From a virus: a DNA stretch of 43,659 nucleotides. Made by a program: the position numbers and the translations under genes. Of the stretch, positions 14,238 through 23,213 are shown in pieces. Below the pieces are notes generated by a model. That model was not told the DNA's origin and searched no databases. It saw only the letters and a program-made list of their open reading frames with translations. The stretch spans positions 1-43,659 of the IMG/VR virus record IMGVR_UViG_3300050821_001247; one strand, given 5' to 3'. Position 1 is the first letter of the stretch. Every line of letters starts with the position of its first letter.

Positions 14238-14976
14238 TGAGTACGAGAAGGAACTTAAGGATCTTGGACTTAGTCCAAAACAGATCAAAGAGGCTTTGGC
14301 GGAAGCTAAAGCTGCTAAAGAAAAGCTTACTGAGACCGAAGGTAGACTAACGACTCTTTCAACGGAGTTGGAAACTACCAAAGGTAGCTTCGCCGAAGTT
14401 AAACTAAAGCTCGATACTTTGGAAGCTAACTCTCGTCGTCCAAAAAATAATGATCCTCCTCCTGCGAAAACGGACTTTATTGATGACGGAGATAAGGCCT
14501 TCAACGAGCGTTTTATGGAATCGGCTACGCCTATAACTCAGATGGCTTTTCAAGCCGCAAAGAATGTCGCTAGAATGTCCGCGAAGAATTCTCTTTTCGG
14601 TCAAAAGATCAAGACTCCGAACGGCGAGATTTCTCTAACTAATCTTTGGGATCGTTGGTCAACGGAGTTAGATAATGCTGAAAAGGAAATGATGGCGTCG
14701 AACGCTTTGGCGTTACAGTATGAGAAGACGTGGCTCAATCTTTTCAACTACATTAAGGGCCAACATATTGATGAATTAATGGCGAAGCCAGAAACCTTCT
14801 TCGAAAGCGCCGCTTCGGGCCGCGATGGAAAAGTCCTCGATGATAAGCGTCCAGATAAACTTAATGACGAGGAAGCCCGCGTAGCGGCTAGAATGGCCCG
14901 TTATGGTAAAGGTGTAACCGCGGAGAAGATTATGGAAGCTCGTAAGAAAATGACCTTTGTTGGGGAGGCATCTTAA
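14227..14976 (+). CDS. Probable scaffolding protein
   Basis: This 249-residue protein begins with a long acidic coiled coil (about residues 5-65), a Pro-rich linker (NNDPPPAK), and then helical regions, matching capsid scaffolding proteins that shape the procapsid. It lies directly between portal and capsid genes. I chose ATG 14227 with AAAGGA upstream; an in-frame TTG at 14221 would add two residues. No protease motif is visible. Confidence 0.65.
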   Translation: MFDSEYEKELKDLGLSPKQIKEALAEAKAAKEKLTETEGRLTTLSTELETTKGSFAEVKLKLDTLEANSRRPKNNDPPPAKTDFIDDGDKAFNERFMESATPITQMAFQAAKNVARMSAKNSLFGQKIKTPNGEISLTNLWDRWSTELDNAEKEMMASNALALQYEKTWLNLFNYIKGQHIDELMAKPETFFESAASGRDGKVLDDKRPDKLNDEEARVAARMARYGKGVTAEKIMEARKKMTFVGEAS

Positions 14977-14977
14977 A

Positions 14978-15505
14978 ATGGCTATTACACAGCAGAATCT
15001 TCCCGCTTCACAGCGTGGCGCGGCCGTCGAAATTGATCCTTCGGACCCGTACCCGAATGTAGTTGGTAAGCCATTGGCTATGCCGGACTTCGTTGATATT
15101 AAACCAAAGAATCCTCTTTTAACGATTCGATGGTGTAACCGCGTTGCGGGAGAGGGTCAGCGAATGGATCAGGTTACCTACGCTGGTTTTCGTCCTGCGA
15201 AGCCCGACGAAGTCGTGATGAAAAATGGCTCTCCTCTTCAAGCTTCGCTTGTTCGAGATGGTAAGATTATTTACGGCGATCTTCAAGCCATGATTATAGA
15301 TAAGGCTTCTTACGATGGGGCTTTAAAATATAACTGGCAACGCGCCGTTCAACGCATGAAACCCGGAAACGTCCGCGAAACTGGTAAGCAGGAGCTTAAG
15401 AAGGTTTTAAGCGAAGCTGGAGTTCGAAGTGATCTTTCAAAGAAATTATCGACTTTCCAACCATCCGATGCCGAGATCGAGGCTGGAGAAAAGGCAAGTA
15501 AGTAG
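14978..15505 (+). CDS. Head-region protein of unknown role
   Basis: This 175-residue protein has an N-terminal Pro-rich stretch and a central domain with the segments TIRWCNRVAGEG and IIYGDLQAMIIDK, followed by a charged helical tail. ATG 14978 has GGGGAGG upstream; the upstream TTG at 14957 has none. It lies between the scaffold-like gene and the capsid decoration gene, so a capsid or maturation role is likely. The exact function is not recognised. Confidence 0.6.
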   Translation: MAITQQNLPASQRGAAVEIDPSDPYPNVVGKPLAMPDFVDIKPKNPLLTIRWCNRVAGEGQRMDQVTYAGFRPAKPDEVVMKNGSPLQASLVRDGKIIYGDLQAMIIDKASYDGALKYNWQRAVQRMKPGNVRETGKQELKKVLSEAGVRSDLSKKLSTFQPSDAEIEAGEKASK

Positions 15506-15535
15506 TTTTTATCCTAAGAAGGAGGTAACAATCAC

Positions 15536-16108
15536 TTGGCGTCGATCGAAATACACTCGATTCAGACGATTTCAGGGAATCAGCCTAGAATTAGGCGACT
15601 CGCTGAAGCCGCTGGTCAGACGTGGCTACCAGGAACCCCGCTTGCCTTAAACGCAGCCGGGTTTGTTATTCCTGTAGCTTCGCCTATTGCAACTTTCACC
15701 AACATTCAAGGAGCTATTATCGGAATGGCTAAGGAAGCTTCGGCTAACTTGGCTGTCGCTGGTGTAGCTCAACAGCAAACCTTCGGTTCTGTTCCGAACG
15801 AAGCGTCCGCTGTAAATATTTCCCGTCCATACTTTAACGACGGTCGTACCGGAGTAGAGGTCGCAGACCCGGATACGATCTTCTTGGCTCAAGTTGGCCC
15901 TGCTCAAACTGCAACGCAAGCGTTGATTGGCACAGCCTTGGGCATGACAAAAGATACCGATAATCATTGGTTTGTTGATACCACTAAAACTACCTTGGGT
16001 ACTAACACAGTATGCGAGGTAGTTAAACTGGATCCTAACGATCAATCTGCTACTCCTCGCGGAGTGTATATCAGATTTATCGTTGGTGAAGTCCAGTCGG
16101 TAGCTTAA
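15536..16108 (+). CDS. Probable capsid decoration protein
   Basis: This 190-residue, Ala/Thr/Val-rich, beta-type protein sits just before the major capsid protein, where small decoration or stabilisation proteins usually lie. It starts with TTG at 15536 after GGAGGT nine bases upstream. The protein has no catalytic motif. It is likely an abundant virion protein. Confidence 0.6.
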   Translation: MASIEIHSIQTISGNQPRIRRLAEAAGQTWLPGTPLALNAAGFVIPVASPIATFTNIQGAIIGMAKEASANLAVAGVAQQQTFGSVPNEASAVNISRPYFNDGRTGVEVADPDTIFLAQVGPAQTATQALIGTALGMTKDTDNHWFVDTTKTTLGTNTVCEVVKLDPNDQSATPRGVYIRFIVGEVQSVA

Positions 16109-16121
16109 AGGAGAATGATCT

Positions 16122-17075
16122 ATGACAATGGTTAGAGGTCAATTCTCACAGCTACAGGCTCCTGGTTTGCATGCAGAATTCGTTCATTGGGTAGATACTC
16201 TCCAGCGTGAGGAAGAGTACTCCCATATTCTTCATGTCGAACCTTCCGATAAGGCTTTCGAAGACGAAGTCGAGTTTTCGGGCCTTCCACCGATGCCAGA
16301 AAAGCCTGAGGGCGAATCTACGATTTATCAAGACGCCATTCAGGGCGGCACCTATCGCTACATTAACTTCACCTACTCTCTCGGAGTACGATCATCCTTC
16401 GAACTTTACGAAGACGATCAGTACGGAATTATCATGCAGGTTCCGAAAGCGATTGCGAGAAGCGCGCATTTCACGAAGGAGCAAAAGGGATGGAATATCT
16501 TCAATCTCGGGTTTACTACCCAGACGACGACGGACGGGGTTTCCCTTTTCAACAACCAACACCCGTTACTTGGTGGTACGGCAGCGACAACGTATGGCCC
16601 TGGTCTAGCGAACGTAATCAGCGCGGCCGGGACCTATCCGAACCGTCCAGCAACGGATGTGGACTTGTCCTTTACCGCAATCCAGTTAATGATTAACCAA
16701 TTCGAGCGCCTGGTCGACTCTCAAGGCTTGCCCATTTCGATCAAACCTCGCTATCTGGTTATCCCTCCCGAACTCAAGTGGATTGCTCGTGAAATCCTTG
16801 GTTCTCCACACAAGCCCTATACCGCTGACAACGAAATCAACGCTCTGATTAAAGAAGACTTGCAATACTTCATTAGTCACTATTTGACTTCCGCGTCAGC
16901 GTGGTTCGCAGTAACGGAGAAAGATGGTCATTGGCTAAAGTTCCTTGTTCGTCGTGAATTGGATGAGGACTTTTCGGATGACTTCGACACGTTTAGTATT
17001 AAGCAACTTTCTCGAATGCGCTTCGCGACTGGTGCTACAACGTGGATGGGAACTTGGGGTTCAAACGGGCCGTAG
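16122..17075 (+). CDS. Major capsid protein (HK97-like)
   Basis: This 317-residue protein forms the head shell. It shows the expected pattern of an HK97-fold capsid protein without a long delta domain: a mixed N-terminal arm, a central segment FNLGFTTQTTTDGVSLFNNQHPLL where many phages carry the conserved capsid loop, the PRYLVIPPELKWIAREIL region (about 210-227), and a C-terminal beta section ending in TGATTWMGTWG. GGAG lies upstream of ATG 16122. Position after the scaffold and decoration genes agrees. Confidence 0.88.
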   Translation: MTMVRGQFSQLQAPGLHAEFVHWVDTLQREEEYSHILHVEPSDKAFEDEVEFSGLPPMPEKPEGESTIYQDAIQGGTYRYINFTYSLGVRSSFELYEDDQYGIIMQVPKAIARSAHFTKEQKGWNIFNLGFTTQTTTDGVSLFNNQHPLLGGTAATTYGPGLANVISAAGTYPNRPATDVDLSFTAIQLMINQFERLVDSQGLPISIKPRYLVIPPELKWIAREILGSPHKPYTADNEINALIKEDLQYFISHYLTSASAWFAVTEKDGHWLKFLVRRELDEDFSDDFDTFSIKQLSRMRFATGATTWMGTWGSNGP

Positions 17076-17098
17076 ATTTATGCGCGGAAGGAGATAAG

Positions 17099-17356
17099 AT
17101 GCCACGAACAAGTCACTCAGGGAGAGGAATCGCACCGTTTCACGACTGCGATCGTTGTGGCTATACTTATCGTGTTTCGGAGCTGCGCAGGCAATTGGGT
17201 TTAATCCTATGCGAAACTTGCTTCGATGATCCGATTGCCTGGCAGCGTCCGATTATGATTCAAGATTTGTTAAACTTTACTTCGGAAGACGAACTCCGTC
17301 TTGCAGAGATTCTAAAAGAAAACATGGGAGATGATATTCAAGGACTAGGCAATTAG
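17099..17356 (+). CDS. Small zinc-ribbon protein after capsid gene
   Basis: This 85-residue protein has CDRC and CETC pairs 20 residues apart, a typical zinc ribbon, in a basic N-terminal region, then an acidic helix. The ATG at 17099 follows a strong AAGGAG. The position directly after the major capsid gene suggests a head-completion or DNA-binding role, but this is inference. Confidence 0.65.
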   Translation: MPRTSHSGRGIAPFHDCDRCGYTYRVSELRRQLGLILCETCFDDPIAWQRPIMIQDLLNFTSEDELRLAEILKENMGDDIQGLGN

Positions 17357-17390
17357 TTGCTTTAGTTGACGCACAACCCAAGGAGGGTTA

Positions 17391-18065
17391 ATGCCTCATA
17401 CAGAAAGTAGATATCAACAGGATTTGGGCTTCACAGACGGAGAAGTCTTCGCTGCTGCTGGGGATTTAGTTTGGTCTCCAGCGGCTAACGCTACTATAAC
17501 TAGAAACGCTGCTGGTAATTGGTCAGTAAATCAAGCCGCTTCTCTAACCGTAAACTATGCCGTAAATATAACAACTCTTCTTCTTCGAAGAGAAGGATTC
17601 TTCGAAGACATTCAAGAGCAGTTTGGGGGGACCGGAATTGCTGGCTCTGCTCAACCACAGTTTTATCGCCCCGACCAAGGTATCTTGCTGCAAGCACAAA
17701 TTCAACAGCTACTTCCTCGAACCGCGTTTAAGACTAAGGGCTTTAAGCTAATTTCCTACGACGTTATTTATCAAACTAGCGTTCTGGCTCTTTCGAGTAT
17801 TACCACTCGCGTAGATCAGACGGTTTTCGTAAATAACGTAGCCCCCGCGATAACGTCAGTTTTGGCCTCTGGACAAAATGGGCTTTCACTTGCAGTCCCA
17901 TCAACTGGACCGAATGTCACAACCGTATCTTTGCCAGTGAACCAGCAGATTTATCGAACTTTGGAAGATATGCAGCTTTGGATTGAATTGACGGTTGTAA
18001 CTCCGGCAACGAGCACGTTTGCCCTTTACGGGTTTGACTGCGATGTGGAATTTAACTATAATTAA
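17391..18065 (+). CDS. Virion structural protein, unknown
   Basis: This 224-residue, beta-rich protein (many Thr/Asn/Val) starts after AAGGAGG with a short spacer. No family motif is seen. It is a likely head or head-tail connector component by position between capsid and lysis genes. Confidence 0.6.
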   Translation: MPHTESRYQQDLGFTDGEVFAAAGDLVWSPAANATITRNAAGNWSVNQAASLTVNYAVNITTLLLRREGFFEDIQEQFGGTGIAGSAQPQFYRPDQGILLQAQIQQLLPRTAFKTKGFKLISYDVIYQTSVLALSSITTRVDQTVFVNNVAPAITSVLASGQNGLSLAVPSTGPNVTTVSLPVNQQIYRTLEDMQLWIELTVVTPATSTFALYGFDCDVEFNYN

Positions 18066-18076
18066 ACGGGGCCAAA

Positions 18077-18271
18077 ATGCACCTCGACTTCTCTGTCAGT
18101 CTAGGTCAAATAGCTATATTCATATCTATTTTAGGAGTTGGCTGGAACATATCCAGAAAACTCAGCTTCTACCAGATAGAACATGAGCTTTTAATTAAAA
18201 AATACTGTGACGATCTTGGTCTTGATCTAACTGACTTACCGACTAGAACTAGAAAATGGAAAAGTCCTTAA
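18077..18271 (+). CDS. Small membrane protein, candidate holin
   Basis: This 64-residue protein has one hydrophobic segment near the N-terminus (about residues 8-25, IAIFISILGVGW) and a charged cytoplasmic tail. It overlaps the next gene by 16 bases. Together with the neighbour and the Tlde1-like enzyme it makes a lysis cassette, in which this could be the holin or the antiholin. Confidence 0.6.
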   Translation: MHLDFSVSLGQIAIFISILGVGWNISRKLSFYQIEHELLIKKYCDDLGLDLTDLPTRTRKWKSP

Positions 18272-18453
18272 ATCAAATGGAAGATAGTCACAAAGTCTGT
18301 GAGCTTGAGAAGGAAATTGCCGTTCTTAAAGAGCAAGCTAAAGGAACGGCGACTGCCTTAATTCTTGCGGATAAGGTTGCGACTTCAAATCGAACGAGTT
18401 TGGTGGCCGTAGTTCTAGCCTTACTAGCTCTGCTCGCGAGGTTCATAAAGTGA
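18256..18453 (+). CDS. Holin-like protein with coiled coil and C-terminal TM
   Basis: This 65-residue protein has a charged coiled coil (EKEIAVLKEQAKG) followed by a hydrophobic C-terminal segment (LVAVVLALLALLARF). This tail-anchored layout is seen in small holins and pinholins. The stop overlaps the GTG start of the Tlde1-like gene, supporting a shared lysis function. Confidence 0.6.
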   Translation: MEKSLNQMEDSHKVCELEKEIAVLKEQAKGTATALILADKVATSNRTSLVAVVLALLALLARFIK

Positions 18454-18827
18454 GCTGGATTTACGAACAGTCAACTGGAAAAATGTTCGACCCAAACGGA
18501 GTTCTCGCTGGAACTGGTTATAGCGGCTCTCCCGAAGGGAAGAATAACTCTCTAATGCAAGCGGTTCACGACGTTGGTCCTATTCCAGTGGGATGGTATA
18601 CTTTGCAGGGGCCAGTGGATTCGCATGTCCACGGTAAGTATGCCATTCCACTTGAACCTGACCAATTAAACGAGATGTTTGGAAGAACTGGGTTTATGTG
18701 TCATGGGGATTCGCTCGTTAATCCGGGTGGAGCTTCCGAAGGATGTATTATCATGCCGCATGAAACTCGCGTAGCGATGTGGGAATCTAATGATCATCGT
18801 TTGCAGGTTGTTGAGGTAAAAGAGTGA
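18450..18827 (+). CDS. Tlde1-like (DUF2778) L,D-transpeptidase, probable endolysin
   Basis: This 125-residue protein matches the Tlde1/DUF2778 plan: N-terminal W-x-Y-x-x-x-TG, GTGYSG and GPIPVGWY, then the active-site signature FMCHGDSL (H85) and ASEGCI (C99 nucleophile). The known Tlde1 toxins cleave or exchange cell-wall tetrapeptide stems through a YkuD-like cysteine site. Placement right after two small membrane proteins suggests this is the phage endolysin. It starts with GTG and has no signal peptide, so it would need a holin. Using this family instead of a lysozyme or amidase is unusual. Confidence 0.82.
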   Translation: MSWIYEQSTGKMFDPNGVLAGTGYSGSPEGKNNSLMQAVHDVGPIPVGWYTLQGPVDSHVHGKYAIPLEPDQLNEMFGRTGFMCHGDSLVNPGGASEGCIIMPHETRVAMWESNDHRLQVVEVKE

Positions 18828-20107
18828 GCAGATTCTTCATTCTTTCGGAGGGTGGAGACGGACTTGGTCTAGCCGTTCGGCTACAGAACGAGGGCCATTC
18901 CGTCTCCATGATGATCAAAGACCCCGATCTAGATAAACGAGGAGAAAACATCATTGAAAAGGGAACCTTACCTGGTTTTGGCTCTATTATTCTTGCTGAT
19001 TGCACTGGTAGTGGCCACGCACTTGACCGTTATAGCGAAGCTGGTATTCCAACTTTCGGAGGGTCTCAAGTCGCTGATAAATTAGAGACTGATAGGAAGT
19101 TTGCTTCGCAAGTGTTTAAGAGGTGCGGGATTCAAGAACCAGACTCAAAGGAATTTACTGACTGGACGGAGGCTGAAAATTTCATTAAAGACCTTGGTGA
19201 CGAAGTCCGTCTCGTTTTTAAGCCGGAAGGTAAATTCTCCGGTACTGTCCCCTCCTATGTTTCTAGCGACAGTGATGATATTCTCGATTATCTTCATCAT
19301 GCTAAAAGCCTTATTGGTGAAAATGATCCATCGTTCGTCTTGCAAGAATTTATAGACGGTACTTGTATTTCAAGTGAGGCGTGGTATGCCAAAGATCACT
19401 TCGTCCGTCCCACAAATCATACGCTCGAACGTAAACAACTCATGTGTGGTGATATTGGGCCGTCAGGAGGGTGTACCGGAAACGTTGTTTGGCGATGTGA
19501 AGAATGGGACTGTCCTCTTTGTCGGAACCTTGGAAAGCTTGACGAGTTTCTTAGAGAAAATTCTTACAATGGTTGCATCGACATCAATTCCGTCGTAGAT
19601 AAAGAAGGTAATATTTATGCTCTTGAGTTCACACCAAGGTTTGGCTATGATGCTTTCCCCACTTTACTCTACGGTTTATACGAAGGAGATTTTGGTGAAT
19701 TCCTCGCAGACTGTGCCAGCGGTAACGGCCCCTTTGATATGCCGCTCAGAAGCGGCTTTGCTGCGGGAGTTAGGGTTTCAGTTCCGCCCTGGCCCAATGA
19801 ACTGTATAAATCTAAAGAGGGCCTACCTCTACGCGGACTGCGCGGAAACTCTTTCGAGAGCTTCTATCCTTACGAAGTATCTCGATTCAAAGACGAGCTT
19901 AAAACTAGTGGTGGTGTTGGGATTATAGGAGTGGCCATTGGATATGCATCGAATGTTGAGGACGCTTTTAACGAAGCCTACAAAGTATGTGATAAGCTTC
20001 GCTTGCCTGACAAGCAGTTTCGTAACGATTTAATCGAAACTTTTAAGAGCGATATACGAAAGTTGAAGAGAGCGTTTTCCGTAAGTGCTCAAACTGTTAA
20101 CACATAA
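18824..20107 (+). CDS. PurD-like ATP-grasp ligase
   Basis: This 427-residue protein resembles phosphoribosylamine-glycine ligase (PurD). It has an N-terminal Rossmann-like part (FFILSEGGDGLGLAVRL), the ATP-grasp strands (LVFKPEGKFSG at 130-140, FVLQEFIDGT at 171-180), the PurD-like GDIGPSGGCTGN at 209-220, and LEFTPRFGYD at 267-276. The GPSGGCTGN segment replaces PurD's GPNTGGMG, so substrate may differ. It sits between the endolysin and tail genes and is coupled by GTGA overlap, which fits a modification of virion protein or wall peptide rather than purine synthesis. Catalysed ligation of an amine to an acyl group is the family reaction; its substrate is unknown. Confidence 0.85.
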   Translation: MSRFFILSEGGDGLGLAVRLQNEGHSVSMMIKDPDLDKRGENIIEKGTLPGFGSIILADCTGSGHALDRYSEAGIPTFGGSQVADKLETDRKFASQVFKRCGIQEPDSKEFTDWTEAENFIKDLGDEVRLVFKPEGKFSGTVPSYVSSDSDDILDYLHHAKSLIGENDPSFVLQEFIDGTCISSEAWYAKDHFVRPTNHTLERKQLMCGDIGPSGGCTGNVVWRCEEWDCPLCRNLGKLDEFLRENSYNGCIDINSVVDKEGNIYALEFTPRFGYDAFPTLLYGLYEGDFGEFLADCASGNGPFDMPLRSGFAAGVRVSVPPWPNELYKSKEGLPLRGLRGNSFESFYPYEVSRFKDELKTSGGVGIIGVAIGYASNVEDAFNEAYKVCDKLRLPDKQFRNDLIETFKSDIRKLKRAFSVSAQTVNT

Positions 20108-20114
20108 GGATAGT

Positions 20115-20456
20115 ATGAAGAAAATAATTATTCTCATTTTGCTTTTTGTCCCGTCTTTAACTACTGCCCAAACTACGCATAGCGTAACATTAAAATGGGT
20201 AGATACATTAAATCCGCTCTCTGGCACGACTTATAATGTTTACAGAGCAACTGGCCTTTGTAGCGGAACTCCAGTTTTTAGCAAAATTGCAACCGCATTA
20301 ACTGCATTAACATATTCGGATACAACCGTAACTCCCGGAAATTATTGCTATACAGTAACGGCATCTGTAAACGGAGTTGAATCAAGTCAAGCGGTCGGAG
20401 TTAATCCAGCAGTTCCGGCCTTCACTGTTACAGCGTTGAGTTTTACGGTACAATAA
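20115..20456 (+). CDS. Secreted fibronectin type III-like domain protein
   Basis: This 113-residue protein has an N-terminal signal peptide (KKIIILILLFVPSLTTAQ) and one FN3-like domain with the typical LKWVD, YNVYRAT and YCYTVTA strands. ATG 20115 is chosen with AAGGA upstream; the frame also opens at 20085 in the preceding gene, with no site. FN3 domains bind surfaces and glycans. A signal peptide on a gene in a tail cluster is unusual: the product may be exported, or it may be a tail protein whose leader is not processed. Confidence 0.7.
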   Translation: MKKIIILILLFVPSLTTAQTTHSVTLKWVDTLNPLSGTTYNVYRATGLCSGTPVFSKIATALTALTYSDTTVTPGNYCYTVTASVNGVESSQAVGVNPAVPAFTVTALSFTVQ

Positions 20457-20458
20457 AT

Positions 20459-21193
20459 ATGCCATTTCCTCCAACATTTACAAATGCTTGGGATACAACC
20501 CAGCCACCTGATACTCAGGCTGCTAATCTCTTGGGACAAGATATTCGGAATCTCAAGACGGATATAATGCAGCGAATGAGCTTGCTGGCTGGAACTCTTG
20601 GAAATCGTCCGACTCCAGAAACCGTTAACGCAGTTTGGGGAGGGGCCGGATTTGGGCTTCTTTATTTTGCTACCGATACTGGGCAAGTCTTTCAATGGAA
20701 TGGGGCTTCTTGGGTAGTTATATTTAACTCCATTTCCGGAGCGACGAAGTTTAGCGATCTAACTCAAGCAAACTTTAGTAACCCCGTTGGAGCGACGGCT
20801 ATAAATACCGTTACGGTCCCGAATACTTTTAACACAGGTGGAATTGTTAGGGCACACTGTTCTGGGCAACTTACGATCGGAATTGGTAATCCTACACTTG
20901 GGTATACCATTAATGGAAATGCATCTACGATAACCTCTGGAGGAGTTATCTCCGTTAATGGAGCGATATATAACTTCGAAATTACTCTAATGGCTTTAAG
21001 CGGCGTTTCTATGTCCTACTCCGTAGCTTTGAATATTTCCGGCCCTCCAGGTGGAGCGGTCGCAAACCAGGTATTTAACGCAACTGGAACTTTCGCATAC
21101 GTAACCGGAACTACGTTTAATATATCCGTAAGCGAAAACGCAGCCTTTACCGGAACTGTAACTTCAACTGGAATGGAAGCTTATTTAATCTAA
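20459..21193 (+). CDS. Tail or fibre-associated protein, unknown
   Basis: This 244-residue protein has a helical N-terminal part (DTQAANLLGQDIRNLKTDIMQ), then a Gly-rich beta section with repeated FATDTGQVFQWNGASWVV and Thr/Asn/Val stretches resembling trimeric fibre domains. The stop overlaps the next start (TAATG). Likely a virion baseplate or fibre component. Confidence 0.6.
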   Translation: MPFPPTFTNAWDTTQPPDTQAANLLGQDIRNLKTDIMQRMSLLAGTLGNRPTPETVNAVWGGAGFGLLYFATDTGQVFQWNGASWVVIFNSISGATKFSDLTQANFSNPVGATAINTVTVPNTFNTGGIVRAHCSGQLTIGIGNPTLGYTINGNASTITSGGVISVNGAIYNFEITLMALSGVSMSYSVALNISGPPGGAVANQVFNATGTFAYVTGTTFNISVSENAAFTGTVTSTGMEAYLI

Positions 21194-22806
21194 TGGTCGC
21201 GATCCCAGATCGAAAGATTATAACTCATACGGAAGAGCTTCCGGAGTGGCCGATAACTGGGCCGTTCGGAGGTTGTCAGAGTGAGTTACCGCTAACTGAA
21301 ATTGAGCAGTATGGATTTCAGGATTCTACGAATATTCTATTTCGTAAGGGAATGGCCTCCGTAAGACCTGGATGGAGTGCACTACCAGCATGGCCGACGG
21401 CCCCTTTTAATGAAGCTGCTCTCGGATTTCCATCGTTCTTTAATTCAAACGGAGTTGAAATTCAAGCTGCATTAACCCCAACGAGATTGTTTCAGTGGAT
21501 ACCTGGAACTCAAAGTTGGCTTCAAATAACTGGTCCCGCATTTACCGGAGGTACAACTCAAGTCTGGAACTGGGATATCCTCGGATATAAGGTTTGCTTT
21601 TCTCAGGGATCAGATAAGATTTTTACGTGGGACGGCATAGCTGGAACTTACGTTCAGGTAGCTAACGCACCTGCTTGCAATTCGATGGCAGAAATTGATC
21701 TTCATTTGATGACTGGGAATACCCTCGAAGGTGGGGTTTCATTCCCTCAACGATATCGCTGGAGCGGGGCTGGTGATCCAACGGATTGGACTTCGTTTAA
21801 CGCTGGATTAAATGACAATCTTAATAACCTTGGTCCGATAAACGGCATTATAAAACTCGGTCAATATGGTTATGGATTTCACTATCAAGGTCTTATTCAA
21901 ATTATTCCAACTGGAGTTGGAACCGCTCCGTTCTATTTTCTTCCGATTATAAATTCCTATATCGGAGAAATTGCATTAAAGTCTTTGGATAACTTTAATC
22001 GTGAAGGTCAAGAACAGGCCATTCTAGCCGCTTCGGATAATATCTACAACTTTAATCAAAGCTCAATGGTTCCTATCGGAGATCATCCGATAGACGGGCG
22101 TAAAAGAATTGGAGCAAGATCGAGGATTCTTGGGGATTTGAAGGTTGGTGGTTTAACTAATACTTGGGGTTTCGTTACGAATGCCATAAGCGGAGAAGTA
22201 TTTAACGCTTATTGGCTTATAATTCCGAATGTTGCGGTTTGGGTTTATAACCTTGATGAGGAGAACTGGACTCCGTTCTCGTATTCTAAAGTTCCGCTAG
22301 TTCTCGATAACTTTCAAAGATCGAATGTTATAAGAATTCAAGATTTATCCGGAATTATTTTAGAGCAATTTTGGTCTCCAGCTACGCTAGCGGCCACTCT
22401 TCAATTTCCAGGAGTCGCTTTCGGCTTCTCCGATGGAACCGTAGGTTATGTTGATTTTACAAATAGAAGCGAGGTTGCTTGGCGCATCGTCTCCGCCAAG
22501 CACACCTTCGGTGATAGAAGGCATAGTCATACGATTAAGAAGTTTCGCCTCGCGGTCGTGGATAATGGTCCGGTTACGTATAATATAACGGTTTCGAATG
22601 AACGCGGTTATTCTCAAACTCAAACCTTTACGCTTGGAACCGGAAGCGGGGATGATATAACGCAAGTTGTGGAGTTTAGCGTTACTGGTCTGAGGCTTCA
22701 ATGGACGATTTCGGGCTCCGCAGGGGCAGCTTCGGATATGCTTGAGTTTTGTCCAATCTACGATATTCAAGGTGAGCAGCGCGGTGGCTCTGCGGACGGA
22801 AATTAA
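21193..22806 (+). CDS. Tail nozzle-like beta-propeller protein
   Basis: This 537-residue, beta-rich protein has many repeats of W-x-W and G-x-x-F motifs (for example IPGTQSWLQITG, GYKVCFSQGSDKIFTWDG, NVAVWVYNLDEENWTPF) spaced as in beta-propellers. This fits podovirus nozzle or P22 gp10-type tail proteins that extend the portal and adaptor complex. Size and location with the tail genes agree. The assignment is by fold pattern, not by a sequence motif. Confidence 0.65.
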   Translation: MVAIPDRKIITHTEELPEWPITGPFGGCQSELPLTEIEQYGFQDSTNILFRKGMASVRPGWSALPAWPTAPFNEAALGFPSFFNSNGVEIQAALTPTRLFQWIPGTQSWLQITGPAFTGGTTQVWNWDILGYKVCFSQGSDKIFTWDGIAGTYVQVANAPACNSMAEIDLHLMTGNTLEGGVSFPQRYRWSGAGDPTDWTSFNAGLNDNLNNLGPINGIIKLGQYGYGFHYQGLIQIIPTGVGTAPFYFLPIINSYIGEIALKSLDNFNREGQEQAILAASDNIYNFNQSSMVPIGDHPIDGRKRIGARSRILGDLKVGGLTNTWGFVTNAISGEVFNAYWLIIPNVAVWVYNLDEENWTPFSYSKVPLVLDNFQRSNVIRIQDLSGIILEQFWSPATLAATLQFPGVAFGFSDGTVGYVDFTNRSEVAWRIVSAKHTFGDRRHSHTIKKFRLAVVDNGPVTYNITVSNERGYSQTQTFTLGTGSGDDITQVVEFSVTGLRLQWTISGSAGAASDMLEFCPIYDIQGEQRGGSADGN

Positions 22807-23204
22807 TGAGCCAAATAACTCCAAACTTTCAATTTCTACCTTCGGAGGTCCGAGATCCGAAAACTCGGACTGTTCCTTCGTGGAATATTCAGCTTGCGAA
22901 ATTCGCACGAATGATGTTGACTTTATGGCAGAATTTAGCCTTCGTTTTAAAGGGCCAAATTGGATTTGGGGACGGAACCAACCTTGATAATATTAACGGC
23001 TTTTGGGCTATCGTCCCTGATACTGGACCTGCTAATACGGATTTCACGATAACGCATAATATGGGTAGAATACCCGTTGGGTATATTACCATGACCGCTT
23101 CCATCGCGACGGATATTTATACCGGAAGCGTTTCTGCTACGAAAACTCAGATTACCTTAAGAAGCTCCGCTGCTCATGCGGCTATGAGTTTGTTTATCAT
23201 TTAG
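22806..23204 (+). CDS. Small tail protein, unknown
   Basis: This 132-residue protein has a polar N-terminal half with the segment VRDPKTRTVPSW and a beta-type C-terminal half rich in Thr/Ser/Ala. The ATG overlaps the previous TAA (TAATG). It has no membrane segment or catalytic motif; it is likely part of the tail or fibre base. Confidence 0.55.
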   Translation: MSQITPNFQFLPSEVRDPKTRTVPSWNIQLAKFARMMLTLWQNLAFVLKGQIGFGDGTNLDNINGFWAIVPDTGPANTDFTITHNMGRIPVGYITMTASIATDIYTGSVSATKTQITLRSSAAHAAMSLFII

Positions 23205-23213
23205 GAGATTAAA

